From contig CAIIXF020000008.1 in the NCBI GenBank assembly GCA_903813345.2, positions 20,816,822 to 20,880,821 on the forward strand: a DNA stretch of 64,000 bases, given 5' to 3'. The translations under genes and the position numbers were made by a program. Below the pieces are notes generated by a model, which saw only the letters and a list, made by a program, of their open reading frames with translations, had not been told where the DNA came from and searched no databases. Positions 49,592 through 63,862 of the stretch are shown one piece after another (the first letter of the stretch is position 1; every line of letters starts with the position of its first letter). Source of the DNA: Owenia fusiformis (Eukaryota; Annelida; Polychaeta; Sabellida; Oweniidae).

Positions 49592-49760
49592 AAACCTGTA
49601 TTTATTGAACATTTTTTGCCAAGAAAAAAATGTTCAGTGTTGTTAGGTGTTCACAACAAGGAGGGTAATTTATACAAAAATCAGTAGAGTTTGAGCAGAG
49701 GAAGGAGTCCACTTGTGACAGGTGTTCACTAGAGAGGTGTTCACTCACTCAACATTCACT
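49592..49760. repeat. GGTGTTCACT repeat region with hairpin
   Basis: GGTGTTCAC recurs three times (49649, 49711, 49726 or nearby). TGAACATTTTTT (49606-49617) pairs with AAAAAATGTTCA (49625-49636). The pattern resembles the 8.1-kb region. Confidence 0.5.
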
Positions 49761-52700
49761 TTCATGTCATAAATAGTGCCTAGATAAGGTGACCAGAAAT
49801 CTGATTGGTCGTGACATGTCAAATGACCAGTAAACATTCAATATATGAAACTTTGTTTCATATAATGCTATTATAGTGCTATTTTTTTACAATAAACACA
49901 TATCAGAAAATAATTTCTCCAGAGAATATAAACAATGTAGGTTTACCTGAAAACCCAGCATACTACTGAATTGAGGACTTTCCCTTTCAATCAATTTCAG
50001 AAAGGCTAAATTTCTCAAGAAAATGTAAATTATTCGAAATAGATTGTTATCAGAGAGAGTTATTGTGTAATAAATACCAGCATCAATTTTGCTACCTTAT
50101 CTAGAAAGCCCATGCCAGGATTTACCTTGACGATGACAAAAAACATGTACATATATTATAACAATGCGACACAATTCAATAATAAATAATGAGATTAAAT
50201 CAGGTATCATTTTATATGAGATTGACCCAATGGCTTTTGCATGAACCCATGCCCTGATAAATGATAGTATTATGTCAAACAGTCATTCAGTGCTAAACTG
50301 CAGATGAAAAAAACACAATAAAACATATCATATAGGCTGTAAAAATCAATAGCATGTATCCGCATATACACATAGCTATTGGTTTTTTCCAGGCCCTTGG
50401 GAATATAGAGGATGTCAGTGTTTCCGGATGTATTTTTCAAATAATGTTTTCAACAGCAAGGCATAAGATGTAAAACCATTGGCTTTTGAACGAATTTTTG
50501 ATTGACGTGATCATAATAAAATGCACATCAGACAGCATGTTAAAATGAAATGAAAAGTAAGTCAAATGAGTTTAATATTATAGGCGTTCCTTCCAGGGGT
50601 TCCTTGCTATATATAAGGGAGCTCGTGGTCTAAAATGATCAAGGTAAAAATGGAGTGTGGGAAACAGGGCACACGGCATGAGGCGCATGAGAAACAAATC
50701 CACGTCACAAGCCATTGTGCACTCTAAGCAAATAAACAAGCCCTCGCAAAACACTCAAATGGATAAGTCCAAATTGCCTCTGACGATATGAATTTTACCT
50801 TTAGTAAATGTCAATAATCTAATTTCCTTTAATATGTTACAAATTTGATGAGGTCCAATCATATATAATAGCCATTTTATTACATTCTCTCTTTGGTGAA
50901 AAAAATATGATTCTTGTATGAATGGGAACTTGGTGAAGTAGAACATTAAGAGGTGCACATTGGGGTCCAGATGAAAGTCGGTAAGTTTTGGCTTGGCCGA
51001 GAGGGAGCCCCACGGGTGACAGGGGTGAAATGTTATTGTGAGTGAAAGAAGCGTGTTAAGAGAGGAGCTCCAATGAGTGAGGTAGAATAGCTTTCCAGTT
51101 GGCTACATATACATATAACCAGGGGGCATATAACAGGTGCACATATATACAGAAGAGTGTGGTCCTAAAAAATCTTATTTATGATCACCAAAGATATTCT
51201 CAGGGATTATTTTTGTTTTTTTGTGTCTTGGTAAAAACTATTTTCTCATGCTATATTCAAAGTCAAAATGTCATAGTTTATTGCGTGACATGGCGCTTAA
51301 TGCAATTATATTGTAGTATTGAAATATTTTAAGAAATTCCCACCCAATTTTACTTATAAACTGAATTTGTTGCCTTGGTAACAATAAAAAAAATTAAACA
51401 CCAAAACACAGTCCTGATAAGGTTAAAGGTATAAGGACAACCTTTTGAATAAATCATCATTTAAATTAAAGCTTGTGTCAATGTGAAAAATCTGATTTTT
51501 CATTTATATTTTGACAAGTTCACAAATAAAATGAAAGAAATGTTGGCAGTTCTGACATTTCCCATATGTATCCTGCCCTCCCAGTTTACAACATTTTGGA
51601 ATTTTGCCCCATTTTTTCCTTTTCTGCCCAAACCTCTTTCAAGAGGAATATATGAAGTCTTTATCAATAGACCAACAGGTCCTTAATCTCCCCATTCCAG
51701 AAAAATTCTTTATTCTTGATATATTTTGCATTACATGATATATGAAACAAAATGGAAAGGACTTTGGACAGGATTCATCAAGAAAACTGACCTGAATTAT
51801 AAGTTGACCAGATAATAACTTAGTCAGATGATCACCAATGACAACTCAACTGGAATCAAGTTTGAAACTTCCCACGGTTAGGTTTTAATAGTAATGCTTA
51901 ATCAAAAAATACTTCACCTTTTTGGCTCTTAACCCACATGAAGTTATTCGAATATATGATCCTCTTAAAGAAAGAGCTACTTTAAAAATTAGATGAATGT
52001 GCCCCGTTAAGTATCAATAAAAAATATTGACGACCCAAAAATATCAAAGAAAGTATTTATTGATTTTGTTTATGAATAACTTATGAAGGTATACAAGCTT
52101 ATTACATAAATTACAAGCAAAATTGTTCAAGAACAATAACATGGAATTTAAGAGGACCTGAATCGTTGTTATAAATTACAATTAAAGTGTTGTGTCAATG
52201 AATATTAAAACTATGTCTAGTGTAAAGAGACAAACATTGAAAATCTTCAAAACTCTGACAACAGTGCAATTTTTAAGATATCCTTCAGAGTTTGTTGATC
52301 CCAGAGTACAAAGGGCTCATAATTCCCATGACATTTGTATTTTACGTTCACCCTCAAGATCGTAACCATGAAGATACTTTTCAATTTGAATTTTTCAATT
52401 GCCTTCCAAGAACAAAGAATATAATTCAATTTTGTTTTACAACTTATTTATTTTTGCAAATATTGTTTGTCAACAGGATATAATGTAATATGTTGACCAA
52501 CTTTTCGACATCAAAGTTGAAAGCCTTTAAGATGATTTATATCCCACAAGAATGTTGGCAATGGACGTGAGAAAATATACCTTTTGGATTAACAACGATT
52601 TATCCCTCAAACTCCATGCTTTTGTCACGCTTAGTAATATCTTACAATCATTCATATAGACACATAAATCAAGAGTTTCAATAATTGGAAAACTAAATAA

Positions 52701-55150
52701 GATCATATTTATGTAAGATCAGCAGTACATAGGTTAAATAAATGATCCCTGTACTTGGGTCTACTTATCTCAACAGGCATGACAAAACTCGATCTCCAGG
52801 TTATTTCCGCAATAGTTTTTTGCATAATTTGAAGTCGATAAGCTCAATAAAGCTCCCTGTAGGACTTTAACGTTTCTTTAACTTTAACATAACTTACCAC
52901 AGGTTAGATTTAAATCAGAATTTTCTAATCAAAAATATTTTCTCACACACCTGACAGAAATTCTCTTTTTGTACCTGTGTGTCTCTTGATCCCAGATCCC
53001 CTGACAATGGTGCTTCTATAAACAATGACCTATGACACCAACTGGACCATCAAATCAAGACCAAAAACATCTGGCTATCACCTTTAACCCATGACCAGTC
53101 CCATAATGCATCTGATAAGTTGCAGATGGGGCAGTGGCATGGTTTCCCAACATTTTCCCAACATAAATGTTCCCTTCTCCCTTATTGTTATAATAAGACA
53201 CATATACGTTTATTGATGACAACTATTTATTTGTTTCATAAAAATGTCAATAAATCATTTTCAAATACAAGGTTAGAGAAAAGGGATGGTGACACAGTGC
53301 CAATAAAGGAACCATCTCTTTCAATCAAACGTATAACACATCATAACCAAAATTTCAAAAGGAGTCCCATCTGACTCCAAAACTCGGTTCTACCCAGGAA
53401 GGGTATTAGGTTATGCTATTGAAATCAAATCAAATTCAGAGTAGCAATAAGTGACCACCCAGCTATCTGACACCCCATAGGCCGCACCTTCTATTGTTTT
53501 CCTCCAATATTAAGATATCTTTAGAAATATAAGTTGTTGAGACTGGAGAGACCCTCTTATAACACAAAGGGAGAATGCATCAGTAACTCAGAAACATATG
53601 TCCAATAAAAGCTCCCATTCTCACGCTTTTGTGACCCACGATTCAAAGAAATAGTCCACAAGTACGAAATAATGGTATCCTCTCATTATATAACTTTGCT
53701 GTATAGTTAGAGCAGTGGGTGTTGAATTGGAAGGTATATTCGCTTTTATTGTTTGTTGGTTTCATAATATTATGTGTTTGGGTGAACCAGGGGTCATATA
53801 TGGAATCAATCCAACAAATAAGTTAGATCATGGGATTTCAATTAGATTTCAACTCATGGTCCTTGTCTATAACATAAATCTTTAGTTGATTCTCTATTGA
53901 ATGATAATTTTTGAATCTTTAGCATTCATCTAATGTGACATAATATTTTGTTTTTTATATGAGTAATTAATCTTATTTGTTTTTTTCTTGTTGCCATTTT
54001 TGCTTCAACTCTTGGAGAAATATAATACAACTGTTTCTATGGAGCAATCAATCCATATAAACAATGCAAGGTATAAAGATGGTGAACTATGAATATTATT
54101 TCAACTATTTAATAATAATCCCACGTAATAAATAATGTAATAAACCTCAAACATCCTTTCACCTGGCTTGATAATGCTAATAGAACCAGTGGTGCTTTGT
54201 TAGATGATTAAATATAATTAATAACTATAGCATCATTAAAGACTTGGCTCATAAGATATGAAATAGAACCATTATAATTTATCAACAATCATTTATGTAA
54301 TACTGGAGATCACAGGAAATTCATTGAATGATCTTTTCAATAATGTCCTCACTTCCCTATGCTTGCAACAAGAGATAATGTTGACCCCCACGGGAACATA
54401 GAGAGTCTTATGAATGATGCCCAAGGCAAGTTTAATAACTTATGCAACAATATCTTCATTAATAGGTAGTCTTGCACCTGTATGGAGCTTTTTCATTCTC
54501 CAAATATGGCAATGTCTCTCTGCCCAGCCTTTTAATGGAGTTGGGAGAACACATAATGGATACAGTAGTTAATCCATGCATTTGGGGAATTATGTTTCAG
54601 AGCTTCAGAGATAAATGTTATAAAATAAGTCCGTATTTGGAACAATTCTTGGAGAATTCTTCAACCCAGTGAATGGAAACCTATCTACATGTAGCATTTC
54701 TTCAGTTGTGTGAACACTGAAAGCAAAATAGAAATATCAACTACCCTTACAGAATTACTTTCTTTTTGTTCACATCTATAAATATTATAAATACTATAAA
54801 AGATATTAATGATTACAAAGATCAGGAGTCACATGCTGTACTTGTAAATTGCTATGCACAAGACAAAATGAAAGATCAATATTTCACAACCACTGTCTTT
54901 TAATTGAGTAATATCTTGATTCTTGAAAAATGGGCTCAATGTGCAAAAGAATGGAGCATGACCTATTCCTCTTTTCAACTTTGATATTTTCAAGAATGTG
55001 ACTGTTTGATTTGAAAACATGTTACAACATGTAATCTTAACTGACTTGACAATCGTGGGAATCTAATTTCAGTTAATATTTAATATAACATACACATATT
55101 TCAATACAAAAAGCAAAGTGACAATACTGTATGAGTGAGTAATATTACTG
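49761..55150. other. Long AT-rich stretch, nothing firmly recognised
   Basis: A TATATAAG box-like string at 50609-50617 sits about 370 bp upstream of a consensus-like donor, TCG|GTAAGT, at about 50980, in a mildly GC-richer stretch (50580-51070). No frame links them. A plus-strand frame at 54472-54672 (66 codons) reads moderately protein-like but has no support. Confidence 0.4.
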
Positions 55151-55155
55151 TTATT

Positions 55156-55466
55156 TACCATATTCTCTGAAATAAGTTCCCAAGGTGCTTAGAAAAGTGA
55201 AGATACATTCTTCAGACCATTCTAATATGCGCCCATATATGAAAGAAGTCACAAATCCCTTGGAATTTCATGTATGGCTGCAAAATTTGTCATGTAACAG
55301 CAGTTTATTATAAGTACTCTATTATCGCCCACTTAAACTTCTAAGGAAAATTCAAATTTTTCTGATTAATTTGTCAAAACTTGGTCATGCCTCAATATTT
55401 CTTAAACTTTGTGAAGTGGGGTGGGCACTTATTTGGAGATGGGCGATAATTACAGAGAATATGGTA
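55156..55466. mobile_element. 311-bp TA-flanked MITE (CCATATTCTCTG ends)
   Basis: TA then CCATATTCTCTG at the left, CAGAGAATATGG then TA at the right: 12-bp perfect inverted repeats directly bordered by TA. Imperfect similarity continues inwards. ATTATCGCCCA occurs both near the right end and inside. Non-coding. Best read as a Tc1/mariner-type MITE. Confidence 0.65.
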
Positions 55467-57640
55467 TGTTTCATATCAATTAAATATTAATAATCCTATC
55501 TCATGACATTCTAAAGGAGAGTCATATATGTAATTTGATAATAAAAAAGATACAAATGATATAACAGACACTATTAAAAGTACACTATTAAAATTAGCTC
55601 TAGTATTGTATATACTGATAATTACAGTGGTTCTAAATGGGTTGCAACTGTGGGTGTTTTAAAGAATTTTATATCTGGTCAGGCACACTATATATTCATT
55701 CATTCTTTAGTATATCTTTTTTAATCTTTAAGGGGGAATTGTTCTTAAAATGTCAGCTCTGAATTTTTGAAAGGTAAGTGTTATTGTTAAGTGAATCCAG
55801 TATACATTCAAGTAACTGGTGTCACTTATTTTAAAAAAAATACTTAAGATTAAAATTAATAGTTCTTAAAGTGGCATTCCCAGATCGGAATTTCAGAAAT
55901 ATGTGTATACATGACTAATAGGATTTCTGATTTTTTCAACTGATAAGTAAAAAAGAATAAATATTTTACTATTGGGCAAGTTATTAAAATCCTTAGGGTA
56001 TGAATATCATATAAATAAATACTATAACAAGATCAATATGGCCTGACATATTTTGATGATTATGAAAAATGAAAATTCTTAATGAGGTTAGCATCTTTTT
56101 ATATTTGTAAAAAATGTTTTAAAAATGTTCTCATCTTTCAATTGAAAATCATGTTACTTTTAGGTTTCCCATACCTGTTTTTGCTCTTTTTTCTAAGCTA
56201 TGAAAAAATGTATTTATTTTTTAGATTTAGTGGTCATTCAAGTTGTACTGTATTTATAGTACCAATAGTAAGGGTAAGGTTACATTACAACAACTAGTGA
56301 AAAGACCCCAAACATAAAACTTCCTATAAAAAGAACATTAAACAAATATTTTTGAGTCAGAAAGTAACTCACTTGGAGTACTTTAACTGAAACATAAGTA
56401 AATGCTCATTGAATCTTTTCAAATAAAAATTGAATCAGTTCGAAATTAAATATATACATCATCTTCTCCCTTGATTTTAGGATATTTTAGGGAGTTCTGT
56501 ACTCTCAAATGATATCCTTGTCAAGCTAGAATGTGATATTACTATCATTATTTACTATCAAGTTTGGGTTGCAATTCTGCACTGTTTGTATTTGTTGTGG
56601 GAGTACAGTGTAACAATCTTATGCTGTGAACTTAAAATAAGAAAAGTGGTTTAAGATATTATCAAATAAATAATATTTCTATCACAAAAATCTATTTCAT
56701 TGACTCAATGAAAGACAGATATCAAATAGTATTGACAGGAAGTATAAACATTGCATTGGATGGTGTCTCCATCTTTTATACTATGTGTAAACTAAAACCT
56801 TTCCCATCAGTGTCAAACTCTCTTGCAAATGTTACTCTTACATATATTTTTCATCAGATATCTGAAATGAACATTTTAATTAAACGGAAATGACCTGATC
56901 AATAGAATGAAGTAAGAGCGCAGAGTTAGAGAATGATATACGATAGAGTTACATTTTTAAGAGTTTAAGAACAATTCAAGAGAAGGAAACTGTATCGCAT
57001 GTATAGTATATTGCACGTAAGAACAATTTCTATATATACAATAGATATTATAGTGCATACATGCAAAAATAACAATTGCTTATTAATGATTTACATTAAA
57101 TTTTGTATTCATTCATAACTAATTAATAATGCAATACAGAAAAATAAACAACTTGTCAATAACTGCACCTAAAAAAACATGGCACAATAAATCATATTTT
57201 ATCATTATATCGTACTATAATTATCTATCGATGAAACACTATTGATTATCAATTGCAAGGCCTCATACAAAGCTTTTAATGAAATTATACATCAATGAAT
57301 TGGACACGCTAACTGATCTGGTTGCATTAAGGGGACATGTGTTAATAAGTTGACGACCCATTGATTACTTTTTTTGTCTTTGCCAAAAAACAATTAATAT
57401 CGATGTAATACACCCATCCCCCACTCGCTATGGCTACTTGCATACAAGATAGAGATGTTATACAAGTCTGTCACTGGAGTCATTTCGATGGATCAAGATA
57501 GTGCAAAAATTCATACATCATCACCAAACCCCCTCCCTCTCTAAAACAGGTAATAAACTGCCCACTGCATCTGCACATGAAGGTATCTGTATCGAGCCTA
57601 CAGGGGAGTACATATGGTTTTCTCAATCCTAAATTGCTAG
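55467..57640. other. AT-rich sequence, nothing recognised
   Basis: Frames at 56082-56297 and 56708-56893 are chance-like. Confidence 0.5.
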
Positions 57641-57763
57641 TTTTTAATTGAGGAAGAAACTAACAAAGGATCGGGTCTGATGATTATAGTGCCTCAAAGT
57701 GATGATTCTTCAGTTACTGTTACAATTTCAACTTGTAACACCTTCTACAATGAGTGCCCTAAG
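57641..57763 (+). CDS. 41-codon exon-like stretch with flanking splice sites (tentative)
   Basis: Between an acceptor-like AATTGCTAG and a good donor AAG|GTAGGAG lie 123 bases, exactly 41 codons, phase 0 at both ends. An in-frame TAG forms part of the acceptor, so the frame opens precisely at the splice site. The reading has strongly protein-like composition: acidic start (EEETNKGSG), hydrophobic LMIIVPQ, alternating SSVTVTIST suggesting a beta strand, and two cysteines (C-N-T-F-Y-N-E-C). The 'LMI-P-DD-VTVTI' style recalls secreted beta-rich extracellular domains, but I cannot name a family. No partner exon was found nearby; if real, it belongs to a gene with large introns. Confidence 0.3.
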
Positions 57764-57789
57764 GTAGGAGACTGGAACAATAGATAGGA

Positions 57790-60700
57790 ATATTCTCCTT
57801 GAATGGTGTGCCCAAGGGATGTCTAGAGACATGGATAATTATGGGTATATGGTTTCAAGCATTTTAAGGAACCAACACACCTCTTAAGAATATCCCTCTA
57901 GCTTCATTTCAACCTAGAACATGTAAAATCTGATTCTCTTGGAGGCCGCTCCTTCAGGAGAGAATGAGATAACTGAAATAGCGATGCCTAAATAACATCA
58001 TATGACCCTAGAAAACACTTTATGAAAAATGGTTGTCTGTAGATTTTTTAGAGATATTTCTACACCTTATACCTCTTACACCCCAAAGAGAATCTTGTTT
58101 TACTATCAGCAAGGACATCAACAATCCTTCGTTGTTGAAGAATACGACAAAGTAGAAAATAATGAATAGATGAAGACAGTGTATGAAATGTGTTCTGAAA
58201 GGTAACCCTACAAGCCTGAGATGTTCTTATCTATGCAAAGAAACAGCATTAGCACTCTAATGAAATAGAAAATTACAAGTTAGCCAAATACAATGACACA
58301 AAGGCATGATGGATAGAAGGAAAATTAAGTGAATAAAAATCGACCGAGAAACTATGGAGTTGCCATACAACTTAGCATACGATCCAATGAGCTATAAAAG
58401 TACATTAGCTTCAAATAATATATTAAAATAACAAACTAACTGTTGCATTCAGTTGTATCCAGGCAATAACTAAAACTATGGAAACAAGAAATCAAATTGA
58501 TCTATCCATCACACATGGCTATGTCATATCCAAACCTGGACCTGACTATGTATAAAATATACATTAAACAGCTAACCATACCCTATTGAGGCTTGCACAT
58601 AAAGACAGTATAAAATACCGCTACAATTAGAATGGTCAATTTTACTCAAAGAATAGACTCAAAAGCAGAAAAGTAGCAGAACTTAGCCAGGGGATATTAC
58701 AACTGTAGTAGATATAAAAACTTCAGATCAAACAAAGATTCCCATCGAACAGTTCCAAATATCAAGTATCGCCAACAGTGATGCATTGTGGGCTATTGTA
58801 TTATCGCAGCAAGCTTAAGAAAACTCATCAGTCAACGAACATTCAAAAGAATGACATTTTATATGATTCCCTTTGCAAAAAACGCTTCTCATCCTATTCT
58901 TTATCATATAAAACGTTCATGATTGAAATATAGATACATGAACCATATCTAATATCACATTAACAGAAGATAATCAGACGAAAATTGCCAAGGTGATTCA
59001 CGAAAATGAGTTTTTTGTCAGTCACAGGGAATTCAAATCCTGATAGATGAAAATTCAGTCACGCCTTTTCCTTGCGGCCTACAAAATAACATTTTAAATA
59101 TAGGGTGTCTCTCATTACAAATAGCCCATTCCAACCCCCATGCATTTAGATTTTCAATTTAAAAATTGCGGCACTCCTTTAATGTTATCATAATGAATTT
59201 TACCTCATGGAACTGATTTAAAATCGCCTTAAAGGCATGGGTGATGGAAGCTTAGGATGTACTCGGAATAAAACAGCGGAAATTGTGCCCCCTCTGTTAC
59301 ATATCTCATTATGCAACTACTTAATAATGTAAGGTCACTCACTGTAAATGATGGTTAGAATAATGAATGGAGACGATATGATTAAATGATGAGGTAACAA
59401 ACATAAGGAAATGTTCAGAACCCACAGGTGTTGCTGCAAAGCATAATTGTTATGTTACAAAAGAAGAGGTCACTCAAGGAGGACTTTATTCTGGAAGGGT
59501 GGTCAGACATAGAGGTAGCACCCAATGAGGGGGGGCATCTGTTTTAGAGCTTTTATCTAACTTTTTGTACAATACTTAGTAGTTTGGTGTTAAGGCACTG
59601 TACCCCCAAAACCTCTTTCTTATTCAGTATAAGAAAGAAGGGGGGGGGGGAATATGAGGTCTTGAGGCAAGACATTTTGTATAAGCTACAACTTTTGCAG
59701 TAGAGATGTAGGAATATTGCTCACCTTCATTGCTGGTTTATCTTGTTGGATGCAGTGTTGGATGCAGGATATACTGTCATGGGCCATAGATAGGTGTCAC
59801 TGACAGGCAAACAAACTTGGAAAATCTGTACAATAAGGCCCTGTAATGAAATTTTGTATTTTTAGTGATGACAGTTTAAAGTATCATGACTTGTGTGTAA
59901 ATGTAAGCAAGTTTGCTACCTGTGGTTCAAAACTAGGGCAAAAATATTAATAATACATGTATTGGCTGGTCAACATCAAACGCAAAGAAATATTGGAACT
60001 CACTTCATATGAAGCACTTCGATGCATGCCTAGCAATAATGTCAGAGCTTAATATCTGAATGAACATAGAAAAATGTGACATTATGTAAGTTTATGGTCA
60101 TTATACCATTGGTGTGTTGTTATTATTAAATGCTGAAGTTAGACAAGTCAAGTCAATTCATTGTTAAGCGTTTCAATGCATGCAACGTGATAATGAAATA
60201 TAAACAGCACAGAAAGAACAATTGAATTAGGTGAATTACGCAACTTTATGTAGTTATTATGCAGAAGATGGTAAAACTTGTTAAATACTAGCCATTATCG
60301 CCAAAATGTCACCTGTCAGAGCAAGGTGATACCATTATTTAGATTCAATTAAGTGTTTCGTAATAACTTAAAAAATTAACAAATCCCTTGTAGAGTACAT
60401 GATTCCATGCATTTCTGTGTATCTTTCTGAATGTCGACTTGCATTATTTTGAGGAGGAATCTGGTTCATATGATACCATAATGTTGCCCTTTGAGCTTTT
60501 CCCTCATTTTCTTCATATATTAGGTAATATTGACTTAGTTTTTCATATCATGCCCAGATTCATTATTTCATCAAAATTGTTTGTAAAGGTGAGGGGAACA
60601 GAGAATACCATTCTGATATTCATCACATCTTTCTGCCTTCAACTAGAAATATCCTTCTAGGAAGAAGCTAATAGAAAGCCATGATTTCTCATGATGAGGG

Positions 60701-62050
60701 AATACATTCATTTCGTTACAGGCAGATATAACAGAAACCTTTTAAAGACATTTTATACATTTTATAGATGTTATACTCTGCACTAAAGAAATCATCAGCG
60801 TTATATTAGACATCATTTTAGTCATAAAATGTCATAGCAGAATCCCAGGTTTACCTCTAAGTGTAAGAAAATGATTAGAGCTATAATTATAACCAAATGA
60901 AATGCAGGAGGTTGACATTTACTACAGTACTACATGTACAATTAAATAGAAATAATATGTTACAATATAGATGATTCTTACAATAGATGTTGAGCATGCA
61001 ATACTGCTTCTGATGCAAGTTTATTATGACAGATTGAAGTGATGCTCATTGAAAGATGGCGTAAGGGTCAATGTAACAGATTGAATAACTAAAGGTGTTA
61101 TGTTTCGATGTAGTGGGACACACATACTGAATTTAAAAATTGTAACAAAATTTGAATTCTATGTATACAGTTTGAAGAAAGTAACTTAATAATATCCATC
61201 ACTGATTTTAAATACTTTATGTACTTTAAGTGTTGGATACACTTTTTCCAAAATAGAGATCATTTTTAAACTTCTCCTTTTTTAGAAATGAATAATCATG
61301 GAGTATTGAAGTTTCTCCTTTAAGAGACAATGTAGACTTGTTATCGATAACATAGACAAAACAATAACATATGAAACTGTAGTTTCTACCCTTAAATCTA
61401 TACCCCCTTATCTATTTCCCTATTTTGTGTTTCTCTTAATGTTAGTTGGGGGGGGGGGGGGCAGGGGACACATGGATGTAATGCAAGGCAGGCATGTATG
61501 GGCTAGCAGAGGAAAACAAAATATTAATGACACAATAATGAGAATAATTAGCTAGAGAAACAATTATGTGACACACTTGTGTTCAACAATGCTAGCAGAT
61601 TTGGCAATTGGCACCTTGCACACCACAAAACATGTAGCTAACTATTAACTTGCTACACTCCTTTCTTAGGTTATGTAACCGTTTCATGCTATCCCCTAGT
61701 TATATCAATAACCTCTGAATAAGTCCCTATTTTTGGAGTTGTCAGAAACTGACCTGACAGGACCTGTTCTCTTACTCTTCCATGAAAGCATTGGGCAGAT
61801 ATTGTAACAACCATTGGTAACAACAAAAAGCAAACAAGAACATGCAAAATGTCACAACCTGCCATTTGTAATTGATGCTGAATGCCAAACACTAACCGCG
61901 TCCAATCGCTGAATACCAACCACTGTCCATAAAAAAGAGAATATAACATTGGTGGTGCCATGAAAATATAAATATCACTTAACATGACATAATGGAAAAA
62001 GCTGTGACAAACAATGACCAAATATTACTCCAAAATGCATACAGGACTGG
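57790..62050. other. AT-rich sequence with poly(G) tracts at 59640 and 61448
   Basis: G tracts at 59640-59650 (11) and 61448-61461 (14). A 110-codon frame at 61689-62021 (-) has no recognisable domain. Nothing else seen. Confidence 0.45.
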
Positions 62051-62096
62051 GCTTGTCTTTGTAACTCTCTGTCGCTTGTCTTTGTAACTCTCTGTC
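62051..62096. repeat. 23-bp perfect tandem duplication
   Basis: GCTTGTCTTTGTAACTCTCT plus GTC occurs twice back to back with no difference. Confidence 0.9.
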
Positions 62097-62099
62097 GAT

Positions 62100-63795
62100 C
62101 AGGTTTCATGACAAAGTTTTTGTCGGTCATTTTTTACCTTTTGCCAGCAAACGCTGAAAATGGGTATCTGTTTGGTGTCAGACAGTTGAAACAAGTGTCT
62201 TCATTTGAATAACCGTTTCTGTAAGGGAATTTCCAGCATTTTACTTCCAATCTTTGAAATTCCATTGCGGTCTTTATTGTCTCATGTAATTTCTGTTTTA
62301 GTATGAATGATGTGTCTGACTGTCTTGTATTTCTGTACAATTTAGAGTGGCCATGACACACCAGATCATTCTAATCCCTTTCTCAAATTTTTGGTTATTC
62401 ATTTTCGCAATTTGGAACATGCCAATCAAAGCGTTTTATGGATGGGCTGATAGCTTTTTACTATGATCACCTACTAAGATGGAACGCGAAGACCAAATGC
62501 CTCGAATTAAAATTGGCTCTAATATCAAAACATCCCAAAACAAGATGCCGCAGAAGAACTTCGCATTGTAATATTATATCATATTTTGAGTAGATTCAAG
62601 AGATAATCTCTGATCAAAAACGTGTGCTTACGTGCCTAGATCAGGAATGGTTGAGATCCTCTGAATTCTTAACAGTACGAGTCAAAATTTACAGCAAATT
62701 TAGATGAAATGCATGTAAAAGTGTGGATGAAATCCCTGGGATTTGGTCATTGAATTGTACTGTACAATTCACATGAAACTCTTCCCCTCGGAGGATAAAC
62801 ATTATGTTGCCATATTTTCTTCAAAACTACAAAATTAATACAAAACTACAAATTCCAAGATCGCTTTGATGTTTTAAGAGAAGTAAGGCGACCAACCATA
62901 AAAAACATGAATTCCTTAAATCAATTTATTTTCAGTGTGTATTTTTTCATTCATTTTTGGGTTGTTTTGGCACATGACAGGCCTGGCAACTTGACATATC
63001 TTGACCTAGGTGCTTCTTTATAGAAACCCTTTTTTATTCTTGATTCCAAAACTATTGTAGCATGGCACATCTGAGACATCTGGCATCTTCAGGCCACTTT
63101 CATTTTTTTATCCAAGAGACAAAAAGGAAGGATATCTTTTCAAAGCCCCCAGATAACACTCACAATCTGGCTTTGCATTCTTCCAAATATATTCAAAGAA
63201 TTTGAATTTTGTACCAAACAATGGTACTTAAACCAGTTTATTCAGTGTTATTCACATATTCAAGACATATCTCTAGGATTATAAACAAGTTCTTTTTTGG
63301 TTTATTCCATACTCAAAAGCACGCCCAAATTCTATTCATAAGTAAAATAGTTTCTAGACCTCAAAAGAACCTCTCCAGACAACTAAATATCATATGGCAA
63401 ACAGAAATGAGAAGCTTATAATGATAGGGTAGAATTAAATATTATAATTTCACTTTAATTTGTTCTTTGATTAATCCATGTAAACATGAGAGTTAACCAG
63501 GCTTATAGGACAGCCTGACAGTTATTGTGACCATCAAATAGACACACTCTAATTTAAGACTGCACGATATCCTATTAATAGTACCATAAGAACAGGGTGT
63601 CATTTTCAGACAATTCTAAAGACCATGGTCATTTTGTCCTTGATGGACATCAGAGAGCGATCCTCATCAAAAAGACCAACTTTGGAGCACTAATATTATA
63701 ACTTTTGAATGAATGGGTCACCAAATGCCTAATTGACTCATTATTTTTTTTGAGCTTTGTATCTATGACTCTGTGAATCCTGCATCTTATATACA
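62100..63795. other. AT-rich sequence, nothing recognised
   Basis: No repeat boundary, RNA gene or coding signal I can support. Confidence 0.5.
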
Positions 63796-63799
63796 TGTA

Positions 63800-63862
63800 T
63801 TTGTTATTTGCTTGTTGTTTGTTTGGATGTTTGTTTGTTTGGATGTTTGTTAGTATGTTTGA
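63800..63862. repeat. (TTTG)n / GTTTGGAT low-complexity run
   Basis: TGTTTGTTTGGATGT-type units repeat imperfectly for about 60 bp. The antisense frame NIQTNKHPNKQQ is its translation. Confidence 0.7.

Noticed and set aside
61689-62021. 110-codon minus-strand open frame as a gene
   Set aside because: It lacks recognisable motifs, splice context or compositional shift. Frames of this size are expected by chance in 64 kb over six frames.
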